Made by a program: the position numbers and the translations under genes. Positions 1 to 16,616 of a DNA stretch of 64,000 nucleotides are shown here, in pieces. Where the stretch lies: positions 930,001 to 994,000 of the forward strand of contig NZ_CP033073.1 in assembly GCF_003675325.1 (NCBI RefSeq), read 5' to 3'. Within the stretch, counting starts at the first letter, position 1, and each line of letters begins with the position of its first letter. The notes under the pieces are model-generated. The model ran no database searches and had not been told where the DNA came from. It saw nothing but the letters and a program-made list of their open reading frames with translations. Origin of the DNA: Streptomyces dangxiongensis. Lineage in GTDB: Bacteria; Actinomycetota; Actinomycetes; Streptomycetales; Streptomycetaceae.

Positions 1-1130
1 TCCGCCTCACGCAGCCAGAAGTGCTGCCGGTCGAAGGCGTACGTCGGCAGCTCCACGTCGGCGGCCTCGGCACCCTCGGGCAGCACAGCCGTCCAGTCGA
101 CCGCCACGCCCTTGACGAAGAGTTCCGCCATCGACGCCAACAGCCGCCGGAGACCGCCCTCTTCGCGCCGCAGCGATCCGGCGGCGACGGCACGGAGACG
201 GACGTTGTCGTCGGCGGCCTCGTCGAAGATCTCGTTGACCGGCTGGAGGAGCACGGGGTGGGCGCTGGACTCGACGAACACCGTGTGCCCCTCGGCGAGG
301 AGGGAGGCGATCGCCGGCCCGAAGCGGACCTGACCACGCAGGTTGCGGTACCAGTAGCCGCCGTCCAGGACACCTTCGTCATGCACCCACCCACCGGTCA
401 CCGTGGAGAAGAACGGCACCACCGGCGCCTGACCGCGAATCTCCGCGAACGCCTCCCCCAACGCCCCCTCGATCGCCTCCACATGACGGGTATGCGACGC
501 ATAGTCCACCGCGACGCGCCGGACGCGCACGCCGTCGGCCTCCAGCGCGGCCAACGCCTCGTCCAGAGCCTCGGCATCACCCGCGATCACCACCGACGCG
601 GGGCCGTTGACGGCAGCGACCTCGACCCGCTCGTCCCAGGGCGCGATGCGGACGACCGCTTCCGCCTCGGGCAACGCCACGGAAGCCATGCCGCCCCGGC
701 CCGCCAGCTCCCCCGCGATCACCTGACTGCGCACCGCGACGATCCGCGCCGCATCCTCCAGTGACAGCGCACCCGCCACACATGCGGCGGCGATCTCACC
801 CTGCGAATGCCCGACCACCGCGTCCGGTACGACACCCACGGACGCCCACACGGCCGCCAGCCCGACGTTCACGGCGAAACTCGCCGGCTGTACGACGTCG
901 ACGCGCGCCAGCAGGTCGACCTCACCCCGCAGCACGGCCTTCAGGTCCCAGTCGACCCACGGCTCCAGAGCGCGGGCACACTCCTCGACCCGCTCGGCGA
1001 ACACCGGCGACGACTCCAGCAGCTCCCGGCCCATGCCCAGCCACTGCGAACCCTGGCCGGGGAAGACCAGTACCGTCCGGCCGGGTCCGCCGGAGCCGGC
1101 GACGGTGCCGGTCACGAGGAGGGGGCTGCT
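1..1130. repeat. Long direct repeat, copy A (AT3 coding DNA)
   Basis: This stretch matches 9375-10520 nearly base for base; the stretch about 390-1010 against 9750-10380 differs at only a few positions. Both encode methylmalonyl-type AT domains and their post-AT linkers. It is intragenic duplication or gene conversion within the PKS, and it is a place where short reads are easily misassembled. Confidence 0.85.
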
Positions 1131-4100
1131 CTCGCCGCGGGCCAGCGCACCGAGCCCGGCCACCGCCTCGTCACGCGAACCGGCGACGACCACGGCACGC
1201 TCGGTCAGCAGGGCCCGCCGGGTGACGAGCGCGCCCGCGACCTCGGCCGGGGCCGCGCCGGTGTCCGTGGCGAACGCCGCCAGACGCCCGGCCTGGGCCG
1301 CGAGCGAGGCCGCGCTGCGGGCCGACACCACCAGCGGGACGACACCGGCGGGCACCTCCGGCCGGTTGACCGGCCCGGCGTCGGGCGCCTCCTCCAGGAT
1401 GACGTGCGCGTTGGTGCCGCTCGCGCCGAACGAGGAGACCGCGGCCCGGCGCGGCCGGTCGTCGCGGGTCCACTCGCGGGCCTCGGTGAGCAGTTCGACC
1501 GCGCCCGCCGACCAGTCCACCTGCGGGGTGGGTTCCGTGACGTTCAAGGTCGGGGGCAGGACGCCGTGCCGCAGCGCCTCCACCATCTTGATCACGCCGG
1601 CGACTCCGGCGGCGGCCTGCGTGTGCCCGATGTTGGATTTCAAGGAACCCAGCCACAAGGGCTGTTCACGGTCCTGACCGTAGGTGGCCAGCAGGGCCTG
1701 GACCTCGATCGGGTCGCCCAGGGTGGTGCCCGTGCCATGCCCCTCGACCACGTCCACGTCGGCGGGCCCGAGCCCGGCCGCGGTCAGGGCGCTGCGGATC
1801 ACCCGCTGCTGCGAGGGGCCGTTCGGGGCGGTGAGACCGTTGGACGCGCCGTCCTGGTTGACCGCGCTGCCTCGCAGCACCGCCAGCACCCGGTGCCCGT
1901 TGCGGCGGGCCTCCGACAACCGTTCCAGCAGCACCACGCCGACACCCTCGGCCCAGCCGGTGCCGTCGGCGGTGGCGGAGTACGCCTTGCAGCGGCCGTC
2001 GGCGGACAGGCCGCGCTGACGGGAGAACTCCAGGAAGGCGTCCGGGCTGGCCATGACGGTCGCGCCGCCGGCGAGGGCGAGGGAGCACTCGCCGTTGCGC
2101 AGCGCCTGCGCCGCGAGGTGCATCGCGACGAGCGAGGAGGAGCAGGCGGTGTCCACGGTCACCGCGGGGCCCTCGAAGCCGAAGACGTACGACACCCGGC
2201 CCGACGCCACGCTGGAGGCCGTACCCGTCATGACGTAGCCGTGGACGTCCTCGGGCACCTGGCGCAGCCGGGTCACGTAGTCGTGGTGGACGATGCCGGT
2301 GAACACGCCGATGTCCTGGCCGCGGGCGGACAGGGGGTCGATGCCGGCCCGCTCCATGGCCTCCCAGGAGGTCTCCAGCAGGAGCCGCTGCTGCGGATCC
2401 ATCGCCAGCGCCTCACGAGGGGAGATACCGAAGAGTCCCGCGTCGAACCGGGCGGCGTCGTGCAGGAAGCCGCCGGCGCGGGTGTAGCTGGTGCCCGGGT
2501 GGGCCGGGTCGGGGTGGTAGAGCCTGTCGATGTCCCAGTCGCGGTCGGCGGGGAAGGCGGAGATGGCGTCACGCCGGTCCATGACGAGCTGCCACAGGTC
2601 CTCGGGGCTGTTGGCGCCTCCGGGCAGCCGGCTGCTCATGGCGATGATGGCGATGGGCTCGTCCGGGTCCGCCGTGCCCCGGCGGGTGACGGCGGCCGGC
2701 TCCGGGCGGGTGCCGAGGAGTTCGCCGCGCAGGTGGTCGGCGAGCAGGGCCGGGGTGGGGTGGTCGAACACCAGGCTGCTGGGCAGGCCGACGCCGGTGA
2801 AGTCGTGCAGCCGGTTGCGGAGTTTGACCGCGGTGAGCGAGTCGAAGCCGAGGTTCTTGAACGGCTGTCCCTCGTCGAAGCCGTCCGTGTCCCGGTGACC
2901 GAGCACGACGGCGGCGCTCTCCCGGACGAGGTCCAGCAGGACTCGGCGCTGTTCCGCTGCAGGGAGACCGCTCAGCCGGGCGGCCAGCCCGTCGCCGTCG
3001 GCGGCGGGTTCGCGGCGGATGACACGCCTGGCGGGGGCGGTGTCTCGCGGGACGGAGCCCTCGGTGCCCTCGGTGTCCCCGGTGCCCTCGACGGGGGTGA
3101 ACGTCACGGGGCCGAGCAGGGCCACGGGCCGTCCGTCGGAGTCGGCCAGCTCCACCAGGTGGCCTCCGGTGGCGGGGGTGACGCGCACCCGCAGCTCGGT
3201 GGCGCCCACCGCGTACACGGCGAGAGTGGCGCACCCGGTCGGTGACCAGGCGTCCGCGTCACCGTGGGCGGCCTCGGCCGCGAGCCGCAGGGCCGTGTCC
3301 AGGAGCACCGGGTGCAGGGTGAAGTCCGCTGTCTCTGCCAGGAGTTCGGCCGGCAGGGCGATGTCGGCGAGAATCTCGCCGGGCTGCCGCCACAGCCCGC
3401 GCACGCCGGGCAGGGCACTGGCCTCGGCGGGCTCCGTGGGCCAGGTGCGCAGGTCGAACGCGTGCCGCGGGACGACGGGTGCCAGGGTGGCGTGGGCGTG
3501 CCGCAGCCACGGCTCGCCCTCGCGGCCGGCCGGGCGGCTGTGCACGGTGGCATCGCGGCGGCCGTCGGGGCCGGGGGCGTCCACGAAGACGCGCAACTGG
3601 AGGTGCCCGTGCGCGGGGGCGAGAAGGGGTGCGTCGACGGTGACCCGCTCGGCGGTGCCGCCGCCGGCCTCGTCGCCGGCCCGGACCAGGAGGTCCAGCA
3701 GGACGGCCGCCGGGACGGTGGTGTCACCGCCGGTGTGCGCGCCGGGGAGGCGGCCGGGGCCGCGTCCGGACAGCCGCCCGGTGAGGACGACGCCGGTGCC
3801 GCCGTGGGTGCCGGGGACCTCCACGATGCCGCCCAGCAGCGGGTGGCCGGCGGCCCGGGCGCCGAGCGCCTCGGCGTCGGTGGCGGTGGCGCCCTCCACC
3901 CAGTACCGCTGGTGCTGGAAGGCGTAGGTGGGCAGGTCGGGGCCGACGGCCGGTCCGCGCCGGCCGAGGACGGCGGTCCAGTCGACCGGCACGCCGCGCA
4001 CGTGCAGTTCGGCGAGCGCGGTACGGACGGCGGTGTCCTCGGCGGTGTCCCGGCGCAGGGTGGTGACGCAGCCCCGGGTGTCCGGTCCGAGCGTGCCGAG

Positions 4101-7100
4101 GGCCATGGCGCTGAGGACTCCGCCGGGACCCAGTTCGAGGTGGGTCACGGCGCCCTGGTCGCGCAGGGTCGTGACGGCGTCGGCGAACCGCACGGCGTGC
4201 CGGGCCTGGTCCACCCAGTAGTCGGGGGTGGCGAGCAGCCCGTCCGTGGCGAGCGCGCCGGTGAGTGTGGAGACGATCGGCACGGTGCCCGGCCGGTAGC
4301 GGAGCCGGACGGCCACGGCGCGCAGTTCGTCGAGCATCGGCTCCATCAGCGCGGAGTGGAAGGCGTGGCTGACGGACAGCAGCCGGGTGCGGTGGCCGTC
4401 CCGGGCGAGGCGTCCGGCGACGGCCAGGACGGCGTCCTCGGTGCCGGACAGGACCAGTGCCCGCGGCCCGTTGACCGCCGAGATCCCTACGACGCCGGGT
4501 GTCCGGGCGAGCAGGGGCGCCACCTCGGCCTCGGTGGCCTCGACCGCGGTCATCGCGCCGCCCTCGGGCAGGGCCTGCATCAACCGGCCGCGGGCGGCGA
4601 CGAGTTCACCGGCGTCGGCCAGGTCCAGGATGCCGGCCGCGTGGGCCGCGGCGATCTCGCCGACCGAGTGGCCCGCGAGCAGTCCGGGCCGTACGCCCCA
4701 GGAGGCGAACAGCCGGAACAGCGCGGTCTCCAGGGCGAACAGTGCGGTCTGGGTGTAGAGGGTCTGGTCGAGCAGGGCCGCCTGTTCGGTGCCGGGCTCG
4801 GCGAACACGACGTCCTTCAGGGAGTGGGTGAGTCGTCCGTCCAGGTGCCGTTCCACGGCGGCGCAGGCGGCGTCGAAGGCGTCGCGGAACACCGGTTCCG
4901 CCGCGGCGAGTTCGCGGCCCATGCCGGGCCACTGGCTGCCCTGCCCGGTGAACAGGAAGGCGAGTTCGCCGTCGGCCGGGCCGCCGGTGACGGTGCCGGT
5001 GTCGGCGGTGCCGCCGGCGAGCGCGCGCAGGGCGGCGACGAGCCGCTGCCGGTCGGCCGCCAGGACGACGGCGCGGTGGTCGAGGTGGGCGCGGGCGGTG
5101 GCGAGCGCGTGGGCCGTGGCGCCGAGCGGCGTCCCGGTCCGCTCCGCCACCCAGTCCGCGAGCCGGCCGGCCTGTCCGCGCAGACCGGCGGGGGTGCGTG
5201 CGGAGACCGGGAAGAGGAGGGGGCTGTCGGCCGTCGCGTCCGCGCCGTCGGCCGGTGCCGGGACATCCGAGGCGTCACCCGTGGCCGTGACCGTCACCGG
5301 GGCACCGGAGAGGCCGTTCGTGTTCGTGACCTGCGCCGACGCCTCCTCGGAGTCCGCCGAAGCCGGCACGGCGCTGTCAGCCGATGCGGGCACGACACGG
5401 TCGGCCGGCGTAGGCACGGCACTGTGCACCGGCGCCGATACAGCACCGTCCGCCGATGCCGGCGCAGCACCGTCCGCCGATGCCGGCGCAGCACTGTCCG
5501 CCGATGCCGGCGCAGCACCGTCCCCCGATGCCGGCGCGGTGCTGTCCGCCGCGGGTTCGGCCGGTGCGGGTGCCTGTTCGAGGACCAGGTGGGCGTTGGT
5601 GCCGCCGATGCCGAAGGCGGAGACGCCGACGCGGCGGGGGCGGCCGGTCTCCGGCCAGGCCCGGGCCTCGGTGAGGACCTCCACCGCGCCCGCGGACCAG
5701 TCCACGTGGCGGGACGGCCGGTCGACGTGCAGGGTGCGGGGCAGCAACCCGTGCCGCATCGCCATGACCATCTTGATGACGCCGGCGACGCCGGCCGCCG
5801 CCTGGGTGTGCCCCAGGTTGGACTTCACCGAGCCGATCCACAGCGGCTCCTCGCGGTCCTGGCCGTAGGTCGCGAGCAGGGCCTGCGCCTCGATCGGGTC
5901 ACCGAGGACCGTGCCCGTGCCGTGCGCCTCGACGGCGTCCACCTCGGCCACCGAGAGACCGGCGTTCGCCAGCGCCCTGCGGATCACCCGCTGCTGCGAC
6001 GGCCCGTTCGGCGCCGTAAGACCGTTCGAGGCGCCGTCCTGGTTGACGGCGCTGCCCCGCATCACCGCCAGCACCCGGTGGCCCTGCCGCTGTGCCTCGG
6101 ACAGCCGCTCGACCAGGAGTACGCCCGCGCCCTCGGACCAGCCGGTGCCGTCCGCGCCGTCCGCGAAGGCCTTGCACCGGCCGTCGGGGGCCAGGCCGCG
6201 CTGTCGGGAGAACTCGACGAACGTCTCGACGTTGCCCATCACCATCACGCCGCCGGCGAGCGCCATGGAGCACTCCCCGTTGCGCAGCGCCTGGGCCGCG
6301 AGGTGCAGGGCGACCAGGGAGGAGGAACAGGCGGTGTCGATGGTGACGGCCGGGCCCTCGAACCCGAAGTGGTAGGCGACGCGGCCCGACACGACGCTGC
6401 CGGAGCCGCCGGTGAGGCGGAAGCCCTCGGCGTCGGCCGAGTGGTGCATCCGTACGGTGTAGTCGTGGCTGTTGACCCCGACGAAGACCCCGATGTCCCG
6501 GCCGCCGAGCCCGGTGGGATCGATCGCGGCGCGTTCGAACGCCTCCCAGGACGTCTCCAGCAGCAGCCGCTGCTGCGGGTCCATCGCGAGGGCCTCGTTC
6601 GGGGAGATGCCGAAGAACGCGGCGTCGAAGCCGGGGGCGTCGTCGAGGAACGCGCCGTGCCGCACGTAGGTCGTGCCGGCCTTGTCGGGGTCGGTGTCGT
6701 AGAGCCGGTCGATGTCCCAGCCGCGGTCGTCGGGGAACTCCGTGACGGCGTCGACCCCGTCGGCGACGACCCGCCACAGGTCCTCGGGGCTGTGCACCCC
6801 GGCGGGGAAGCGGCAGGCCATCGCGACGATCGCGATCGGCTCGTCGGGCGCGGCCGGGCCCGTGGCGGGGACCGGTCCGGCGGGCGCGGGGGCGACCGTG
6901 CCGTCACCGGCGAGCCGGGCCCGCAGATGCCCGGCGAGTGCCGTGGGTTTCGGGTAGTCGAAGACGACGGCCGAGGGCAGGGTGAGACCGGTGGCGGTCG
7001 CCAGCCGGTTTCGCAGCTCCACCGCGGTCAGTGAGTCGAACCCGGCGTCCTTGAATGCCCGGTCGGCGCGGACGGCGTCGGCGGTGCCGTGGCCGAGCAC

Positions 7101-9896
7101 GTCGGCGGCGTTGCGCCGGACCAGATCCAGCAGCAGTGCCTGCTGGGCGGCGGGGTCCAACCGGCCGACGCGGTCACGCAGGCTGCCCCGGTCCACGCTG
7201 CCGGCGGCTCGGGTCAGCGAGCGCGGCGCGGGGGCGAGGCCCCGCAGCAGGGGCGCCACGGGTGCGGTGCGGGCTGCCGCGCGCAGGGCGGGCAGGTCCA
7301 GCTTCGCGGCCACCAGGGTGGCGGGCAGCCCGGTGCCGGGGCGCAGGGCGAGGTCCAGCAGCGCCATGCCCTCGGCCTCGGACAGCGCGGTCATGCCGAG
7401 GCGCCGGTTGCGGTTGAGGTCGGCGGCGCCGAGGTGCCGGGTCATGCCGCTGGCCCGCTCCCAGTGGCCCCAGGCGAGCGAGAGGCCGGGCAGCCCCTGT
7501 TGGCGACGGTGCCGGGCGAGCGCGTCCAGGCAGGCGTTGGCGGCGGCGTAGTTGGCCTGTCCGGGGTTGCCGAACACGTTGGCTGCCGAGGAGAACAGCA
7601 CGAACGCCGCGAGGTCGAGGTCCCGCGTCAGCTCGTCCAGCAGCAGGGCCGCGTCCAGCTTGGGCCGCAGTACGGTGTCGAGGCGTTCCGGGCTGAGCGC
7701 GGTGACCACGCCGTCGTCCAGGACACCGGCGGTGTGCAGGACGGCGGTCAGCGGGTGTGCGGCGGGCACCGCGTCCAGGACGGCCGCGAGCTGCGCCCGG
7801 TCGGCGGTGTCGCAGGCGGCGAGCGTGACGGTGGCACCGAGCGCGGTCAGCTCCTCGGACAGGGCGGCGGCGCCGTCCGCCGCGGGTCCACGCCGGCTGA
7901 GCAGCAGCAGACGGCGGATGCCGTGGGCGGTGACCAGGTGCCGCGCGGTGAGCGCGCCCAGTGTGCCGGTGCCACCGGTGACCAGGACGGTCCCGTCCGG
8001 ATCGAGCGCGCGGCCCGGCTGCGGAGTGTCGCCCTCCCCCGCCGCCACGTCGGCCCGGACCAGCCGGGGCACGTCGGCCATCGAGGCACCCGAGGCACCC
8101 AGAACCCCGGAAGCCGCCGGAACTGCCGCATTCCCCGGAGCCCCCGGCGTACGCGAAGCTTCCAGGACGCCCGGAGCCCCCGCGGCCCGTATCCGTATCA
8201 GCGGTTCGCCGCAGGCCAGCAGGCCGGGCAGGGCGGAGCGAACGGCCGCGTCGGCTTCCCGGGCGTCGTCCGGCCCGTCGACCTCGACGAGCACGATGCG
8301 GCCGGGATGTTCGGACTGGGCGGAGCGCAGCAGCCCCCGGACGGCGGCCGTGGCAAGGTCGGTGGCGGCACCGGCGGCCGTCACGACCAGTCGGGTCCCC
8401 TCAAGGGCGGGCTCGGCCAGCCAGGCCTGGAGGACGGCGAGCACGGCGGTGAGCGCCGCCCGTGGATCACCGCCCACGCCGTCGGCCGTGTACAGCAGGA
8501 CATCGGCGTCGGCCGCGTCGGCGCTGATGTCCCGCGCGGTCCGTACGGTGACGACGGACGGCGTCCCGTCACCCGCCGGAAGCGGCAGCTCGGTCCAGTC
8601 GACACGGAACAGCGCGTCCTGGGTGAGAGCCTCGGCGAGCCCGGCGCGTGCCGGGTCGAACGGCTCGGACAGTACGGCGTCGACGCTCAGCACGGGCCGC
8701 CCGGCCCGGTCCGTCAGCTCCAGCCGGGTGCCCTGCGCCGCCGACCGTACCGTGACAGTGGTCGCGCCGGACGCGCGCAGCCTGACCCCGCGCCAGGTGA
8801 CGGCGTGGGTACCGGCGGGCACTACCGTCCGCACGGCCGCGTCGAGCAGGGTGGGGTGTACGCCGTACCGGTCGGCGTCCCCGGCGGCCTCGTCGAGGGT
8901 CACCTCGACACCGGGCCCGGCGGCCGGCCGGTCGTCGTCCTCCTCCGGAGCGGCGGGGGCCAGCGTGCCGTGCGCGTGCCGCGTCCAGACGGCGTCCAGT
9001 CCGGAGCCGTCCGCACGCGAGTAGACCTCGACCGTACGCCGCCCGGTGCCGTCGGCCTCGCCCACCACTGTCTGGACGGCCCGGCCACCGCGCGCCGGCA
9101 GGACCACGGGCCGCTCGACGGTCAGCTCCGCCACGACCGGTGCCCCGGCCTCGTCACCGAGCCGGACCGCCAGCTCGACCAGTGCCGCGTTCGGCACCAG
9201 GACGGCGTCGTCGCCCACGAGGTACTCGGCCAGCCAGGGCTGCGAGCGCAGCGACCACCGCGAGGTCGTCATGAACCCACCGGAGTCGGGCCGGCCGACG
9301 ACCGCGCCGAGCAGGGGGTGGTCGGCCCGGGCCTGCCCGAGGGAGGCGGCGTCCGCCACCGGAGCGGGCTTGAGCCAGTAGTGCCGGTGCTCGAAGGCGT
9401 ACGTCGGCAACTCCACGTCCGCCGCCCCGGCACCCTCGGGCAGCACACCCGTCCAGTCGACCGCCACACCCTTGACGAACACCTCGGCCAGCGACATCAA
9501 CAACCGCCGCAGCCCACCCTCATCACGACGCAGGGAACCCACGACGACAACAGCCTCGGACCCCGATTCGTCCACCACCTCGTTCACCGGCTGCACCAGC
9601 ACGGGATGCGCACTGGACTCCACGAACACCGAATGCCCCTCAGCCAGCAAGGAGGCGATCGCCGGCCCGAAACGCACCTGACCACGCAGGTTGCGGTACC
9701 AGTAACCACCGTCCAGGACACCCGCCTCACGCACCCACCCACCGGTCACCGTCGAGAAGAACGGCACCACCGGCGCCTGACCGCGAATCTCCGCGAACGC
9801 CTCCCCCAACGCCCCCTCGATCGCCTCCACATGACGGGTATGCGACGCATAGTCCACCGCGACCCGGCGCACCCGCACGCCCTCGGCCTCCAGCAC
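1..9896 (-). CDS. Modular type I polyketide synthase, downstream part (rest of AT1 to AT3), runs off the left edge
   Basis: This continues the synthase that begins at 15081, in a different frame because of two indels at about 10287 and 9904. Reading down in coordinates: end of AT1; DH1 (about 9330-8620); KR1 (core about 8030-7290); ACP1 (about 7170-6920, motif GFDSL); KS2 (about 6850-5580, DTACSSS at 6338); AT2 (about 4970-3900); DH2-like (about 3850-3090); ACP2 (about 2980-2720); KS3 (about 2670-1400, DTACSSS at 2153); AT3 (about 1090-1, cut by the window). AT2 has GHSVG and HAFH, a malonyl-CoA signature. AT1 and AT3 have GHSQG and YASH, a methylmalonyl-CoA signature. KR1 has [13 protein letters not shown], the catalytic Tyr in GQANYAAAN, and LDD, which indicates a B-type ketoreductase. 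DH1 has Tyr where the catalytic His should be (AEY, not ADH). DH2 has a distorted His motif one residue short, and module 2 has no KR. Predicted beta-carbons are hydroxyl (module 1) and keto (module 2). The start given is the first plausible GTG after the second indel and is arbitrary. Confidence 0.9.
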   Translation of the reverse strand, partial: MLEAEGVRVRRVAVDYASHTRHVEAIEGALGEAFAEIRGQAPVVPFFSTVTGGWVREAGVLDGGYWYRNLRGQVRFGPAIASLLAEGHSVFVESSAHPVLVQPVNEVVDESGSEAVVVVGSLRRDEGGLRRLLMSLAEVFVKGVAVDWTGVLPEGAGAADVELPTYAFEHRHYWLKPAPVADAASLGQARADHPLLGAVVGRPDSGGFMTTSRWSLRSQPWLAEYLVGDDAVLVPNAALVELAVRLGDEAGAPVVAELTVERPVVLPARGGRAVQTVVGEADGTGRRTVEVYSRADGSGLDAVWTRHAHGTLAPAAPEEDDDRPAAGPGVEVTLDEAAGDADRYGVHPTLLDAAVRTVVPAGTHAVTWRGVRLRASGATTVTVRSAAQGTRLELTDRAGRPVLSVDAVLSEPFDPARAGLAEALTQDALFRVDWTELPLPAGDGTPSVVTVRTARDISADAADADVLLYTADGVGGDPRAALTAVLAVLQAWLAEPALEGTRLVVTAAGAATDLATAAVRGLLRSAQSEHPGRIVLVEVDGPDDAREADAAVRSALPGLLACGEPLIRIRAAGAPGVLEASRTPGAPGNAAVPAASGVLGASGASMADVPRLVRADVAAGEGDTPQPGRALDPDGTVLVTGGTGTLGALTARHLVTAHGIRRLLLLSRRGPAADGAAALSEELTALGATVTLAACDTADRAQLAAVLDAVPAAHPLTAVLHTAGVLDDGVVTALSPERLDTVLRPKLDAALLLDELTRDLDLAAFVLFSSAANVFGNPGQANYAAANACLDALARHRRQQGLPGLSLAWGHWERASGMTRHLGAADLNRNRRLGMTALSEAEGMALLDLALRPGTGLPATLVAAKLDLPALRAAARTAPVAPLLRGLAPAPRSLTRAAGSVDRGSLRDRVGRLDPAAQQALLLDLVRRNAADVLGHGTADAVRADRAFKDAGFDSLTAVELRNRLATATGLTLPSAVVFDYPKPTALAGHLRARLAGDGTVAPAPAGPVPATGPAAPDEPIAIVAMACRFPAGVHSPEDLWRVVADGVDAVTEFPDDRGWDIDRLYDTDPDKAGTTYVRHGAFLDDAPGFDAAFFGISPNEALAMDPQQRLLLETSWEAFERAAIDPTGLGGRDIGVFVGVNSHDYTVRMHHSADAEGFRLTGGSGSVVSGRVAYHFGFEGPAVTIDTACSSSLVALHLAAQALRNGECSMALAGGVMVMGNVETFVEFSRQRGLAPDGRCKAFADGADGTGWSEGAGVLLVERLSEAQRQGHRVLAVMRGSAVNQDGASNGLTAPNGPSQQRVIRRALANAGLSVAEVDAVEAHGTGTVLGDPIEAQALLATYGQDREEPLWIGSVKSNLGHTQAAAGVAGVIKMVMAMRHGLLPRTLHVDRPSRHVDWSAGAVEVLTEARAWPETGRPRRVGVSAFGIGGTNAHLVLEQAPAPAEPAADSTAPASGDGAAPASADSAAPASADGAAPASADGAVSAPVHSAVPTPADRVVPASADSAVPASADSEEASAQVTNTNGLSGAPVTVTATGDASDVPAPADGADATADSPLLFPVSARTPAGLRGQAGRLADWVAERTGTPLGATAHALATARAHLDHRAVVLAADRQRLVAALRALAGGTADTGTVTGGPADGELAFLFTGQGSQWPGMGRELAAAEPVFRDAFDAACAAVERHLDGRLTHSLKDVVFAEPGTEQAALLDQTLYTQTALFALETALFRLFASWGVRPGLLAGHSVGEIAAAHAAGILDLADAGELVAARGRLMQALPEGGAMTAVEATEAEVAPLLARTPGVVGISAVNGPRALVLSGTEDAVLAVAGRLARDGHRTRLLSVSHAFHSALMEPMLDELRAVAVRLRYRPGTVPIVSTLTGALATDGLLATPDYWVDQARHAVRFADAVTTLRDQGAVTHLELGPGGVLSAMALGTLGPDTRGCVTTLRRDTAEDTAVRTALAELHVRGVPVDWTAVLGRRGPAVGPDLPTYAFQHQRYWVEGATATDAEALGARAAGHPLLGGIVEVPGTHGGTGVVLTGRLSGRGPGRLPGAHTGGDTTVPAAVLLDLLVRAGDEAGGGTAERVTVDAPLLAPAHGHLQLRVFVDAPGPDGRRDATVHSRPAGREGEPWLRHAHATLAPVVPRHAFDLRTWPTEPAEASALPGVRGLWRQPGEILADIALPAELLAETADFTLHPVLLDTALRLAAEAAHGDADAWSPTGCATLAVYAVGATELRVRVTPATGGHLVELADSDGRPVALLGPVTFTPVEGTGDTEGTEGSVPRDTAPARRVIRREPAADGDGLAARLSGLPAAEQRRVLLDLVRESAAVVLGHRDTDGFDEGQPFKNLGFDSLTAVKLRNRLHDFTGVGLPSSLVFDHPTPALLADHLRGELLGTRPEPAAVTRRGTADPDEPIAIIAMSSRLPGGANSPEDLWQLVMDRRDAISAFPADRDWDIDRLYHPDPAHPGTSYTRAGGFLHDAARFDAGLFGISPREALAMDPQQRLLLETSWEAMERAGIDPLSARGQDIGVFTGIVHHDYVTRLRQVPEDVHGYVMTGTASSVASGRVSYVFGFEGPAVTVDTACSSSLVAMHLAAQALRNGECSLALAGGATVMASPDAFLEFSRQRGLSADGRCKAYSATADGTGWAEGVGVVLLERLSEARRNGHRVLAVLRGSAVNQDGASNGLTAPNGPSQQRVIRSALTAAGLGPADVDVVEGHGTGTTLGDPIEVQALLATYGQDREQPLWLGSLKSNIGHTQAAAGVAGVIKMVEALRHGVLPPTLNVTEPTPQVDWSAGAVELLTEAREWTRDDRPRRAAVSSFGASGTNAHVILEEAPDAGPVNRPEVPAGVVPLVVSARSAASLAAQAGRLAAFATDTGAAPAEVAGALVTRRALLTERAVVVAGSRDEAVAGLGALARGESSPLLVTGTVAGSGGPGRTVLVFPGQGSQWLGMGRELLESSPVFAERVEECARALEPWVDWDLKAVLRGEVDLLARVDVVQPASFAVNVGLAAVWASVGVVPDAVVGHSQGEIAAACVAGALSLEDAARIVAVRSQVIAGELAGRGGMASVALPEAEAVVRIAPWDERVEVAAVNGPASVVIAGDAEALDEALAALEADGVRVRRVAVDYASHTRHVEAIEGALGEAFAEIRGQAPVVPFFSTVTGGWVHDEGVLDGGYWYRNLRGQVRFGPAIASLLAEGHTVFVESSAHPVLLQPVNEIFDEAADDNVRLRAVAAGSLRREEGGLRRLLASMAELFVKGVAVDWTAVLPEGAEAADVELPTYAFDRQHFWLREA
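5360..5560. repeat. 24-bp tandem repeat encoding an Ala/Ser/Asp/Pro-rich linker between KS2 and AT2
   Basis: From about 5463 to 5560 the same 24-base unit is repeated about four times with one or two changes per copy. More degenerate copies extend to about 5360. On the coding strand each unit gives eight residues of the type ASADGAAP. The repeat lies after the end of KS2 (NAHLVLEQ) and before AT2, where chain length is tolerated. Copy number is probably variable. Confidence 0.8.
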
Positions 9897-10215
9897 GGCC
9901 AACGTTCGTCCAGAGCCTCGGCATCGCCCGCGATCACCACCGACGACGGGCCGTTGACGGCAGCGACCTCGACCCGCTCGTCCCAGGGCGCGATGCGGAC
10001 GACCGCTTCCGCCTCGGACAACGCCACGGAAGCCATGCCGCCCCGGCCCGCCAGCTCCCCCGCGATCACCTGACTACGCACCGCGACGATCCGCGCCGCA
10101 TCCTCCAGTGACAGCGCACCCGCCACACATGCGGCGGCGATCTCACCCTGCGAATGCCCGACCACCGCATCCGGTACAACACCCACGGACGCCCACACAG
10201 CCGCCAGCCCGACGT

Positions 10216-15081
<4,866 letters not shown>

Positions 15082-15240
15082 GCCTCGGACTCCTTCCACA
15101 GGGCGGCAGCGGGTCGGGAGTGGTTGCCGGACACTGCGCGGGCGGCTGTGCGGCATCGGACAGCCGGTCGTCGTCCGGAAACGACGGGAGCAGAACATCC
15201 CCGCGCCGCGCTGAAACGCGCGCGGCGGTCAGGCGGCCGG
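15082..15240 (-). promoter_or_regulatory. Leader region of the PKS gene, probable promoter region
   Basis: About 160 bases lie between a strong hairpin (15241-15262) and the PKS start. A second hairpin-prone stretch is at 15201-15225 (CCGCGC and GCGCGG arms). Since the hairpin should stop transcription from the P450 gene, a separate PKS promoter is expected here. I see no convincing -35/-10 pair. Confidence 0.35.
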
Positions 15241-15262
15241 CCCCGCGCGACATTGCGCGGGG
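15241..15262 (-). terminator. Strong GC-rich hairpin after the P450 gene
   Basis: Perfect 8-bp arms CCCCGCGC and GCGCGGGG with a six-base loop, 65-86 bases after the P450 stop codon. There is no T tract, which is common for Streptomyces terminators. An attenuator of read-through into the PKS is the alternative. Confidence 0.55.
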
Positions 15263-15326
15263 CGCCGCCGCGCCGCCGGAGGTGGGAGGGGCGGAGGCAC
15301 TACCAGGGGGCTGCTGTCAGGGGGTG

Positions 15327-16520
15327 CTACCAGGTGACCGGCAGGCTCTTCAGGCCGAAGACGGATCCGCGCAGGCTCAGCCGGATCTCCTCGGCCGGCG
15401 TGGCCGCCCGCAGGTCCGGGAAGGCCTCCAGCAGCGCGCGCAGGCCGGTGCGCAGTTCGAGGCGGGCCAGGTTCTGGCCGACGCACTGGTGGATGCCGTG
15501 GCCGAACGCCAGGTGTCCGGCGGTGTCGCGGTCGAGGTCGAGCTGTGCGGGGCAGCCGTACTTCGCCGGGTCGCGGTTGGCGGCCGGCAGGGACACCGTG
15601 ACGGTCTCCCCCTTCTTCACGGTCCGGCCGTCCAGCTCGACGTCCTCCAGCGCGGTGCGGAAGATCTCGTACTGGTTGACGGTCACATAGCGGAGGATCT
15701 CCTCCACCGCGGCGTCGACGCGGGTGAGATCGGCGCGCAGGGCGGCGAGTTGTTCGGGGTGGTGCAGCAGCGCCAGCACACCGACGCTGAGAGCGCTCTC
15801 CGTCGTCTCGTAACCCGCGAAGAGCAACAGGGCCACCATGTTGCCCAGTTCCTCGTCGGACAGCTCACCGGCGGCCAGCAGCCGGCTGATGATGTCGTCG
15901 CCGGGTTCCTTGCGCTTGCGCTCGATGGTCTCCCCGATGAGCGCGCCGACCTGCCCGTAGGCGGCCATCGCCACCTCGGCGTCACCGTCCGGGTCGTGGG
16001 TGATGGCGGGCACGTCCTGGTACCGGTCCCGCTCCTCGTACGGCAGGCCGACCAGCTCGGACAGGACCCGCAGGACGAACGGCTTGGCGAACGTGGCGAG
16101 CAGGTCGGCGGGCGCGCCGTGCTCGCGCACCGCCTCGATCTGCTCGGCGGCCACGGACTCGACGCGGGGGGCGAGTTCGGCGACACTCCGGACGGTGAAC
16201 TCCCGCGCCAGCATGCGGCGGAAGCGGGTGTGGTCCGGCGGGTCCATGTGGATGAACATGCCGGGCAGCGCCGCGAACTGCGGTACGGGAGCACCGTACT
16301 TGGTGACCGGGAAGTGGCCGATCTCCAGGCTGTGGCTGAAACGGGGGTCGCTGAGGACCTCCCGGACGAGCCGGTGGCTGGTGGCGATCCAGCCGATGTG
16401 ACCGTCGGGGTAGGCCATCCGCGTGAGCGGGCGTTCCTCCCGCAGCGTGTCGAAGATCGCGGGCGGGTCGAAGTGATGGGTGCGTGACCAGACTTCTTCG
16501 TAGGAGAGCATCTCGCTCAT
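15327..16520 (-). CDS. Cytochrome P450, bacterial CYP105/107-like
   Basis: A soluble heme-thiolate monooxygenase of 397 residues, the usual length for actinobacterial tailoring P450s. The heme-binding loop FGHGIHQCVG places the ligand Cys at residue 346. The oxygen-activation helix reads FAGYETTES, with Tyr where many have His. The K-helix ExxR is EILR. An HTRFRRML segment matches the C-helix. ATG 16520 was chosen because GGGGAAGG lies six bases upstream; an upstream GTG at 16580 would add 20 unrelated residues. The gene is on the same strand as the PKS and ends 245 bases before it, so a role in hydroxylating or oxidising the polyketide is likely but inferred. It needs a ferredoxin partner; none is visible here. 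Confidence 0.93.
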   Translation of the reverse strand: MSEMLSYEEVWSRTHHFDPPAIFDTLREERPLTRMAYPDGHIGWIATSHRLVREVLSDPRFSHSLEIGHFPVTKYGAPVPQFAALPGMFIHMDPPDHTRFRRMLAREFTVRSVAELAPRVESVAAEQIEAVREHGAPADLLATFAKPFVLRVLSELVGLPYEERDRYQDVPAITHDPDGDAEVAMAAYGQVGALIGETIERKRKEPGDDIISRLLAAGELSDEELGNMVALLLFAGYETTESALSVGVLALLHHPEQLAALRADLTRVDAAVEEILRYVTVNQYEIFRTALEDVELDGRTVKKGETVTVSLPAANRDPAKYGCPAQLDLDRDTAGHLAFGHGIHQCVGQNLARLELRTGLRALLEAFPDLRAATPAEEIRLSLRGSVFGLKSLPVTW

Positions 16521-16616
16521 GAAGCACCTTCCCCACAGTGTGTGCGAACGTACCTGGCCGCGGAGAACCGCGCCCCCCACGGGTGCGCCCGCCCGCGAGA
16601 ACGGTGGTGCCGAAGG

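Noticed and set aside
3264-7034. Plus-strand open frame of 1256 residues across the PKS, and similar long ones at 807-3245, 7089-10073 and 10108-12132
   Set aside because: They are antisense shadows of the PKS. High GC removes stop codons from other frames, and the PKS motifs (DTACSSS, GHSQG, GFDSL) are all on the minus strand.
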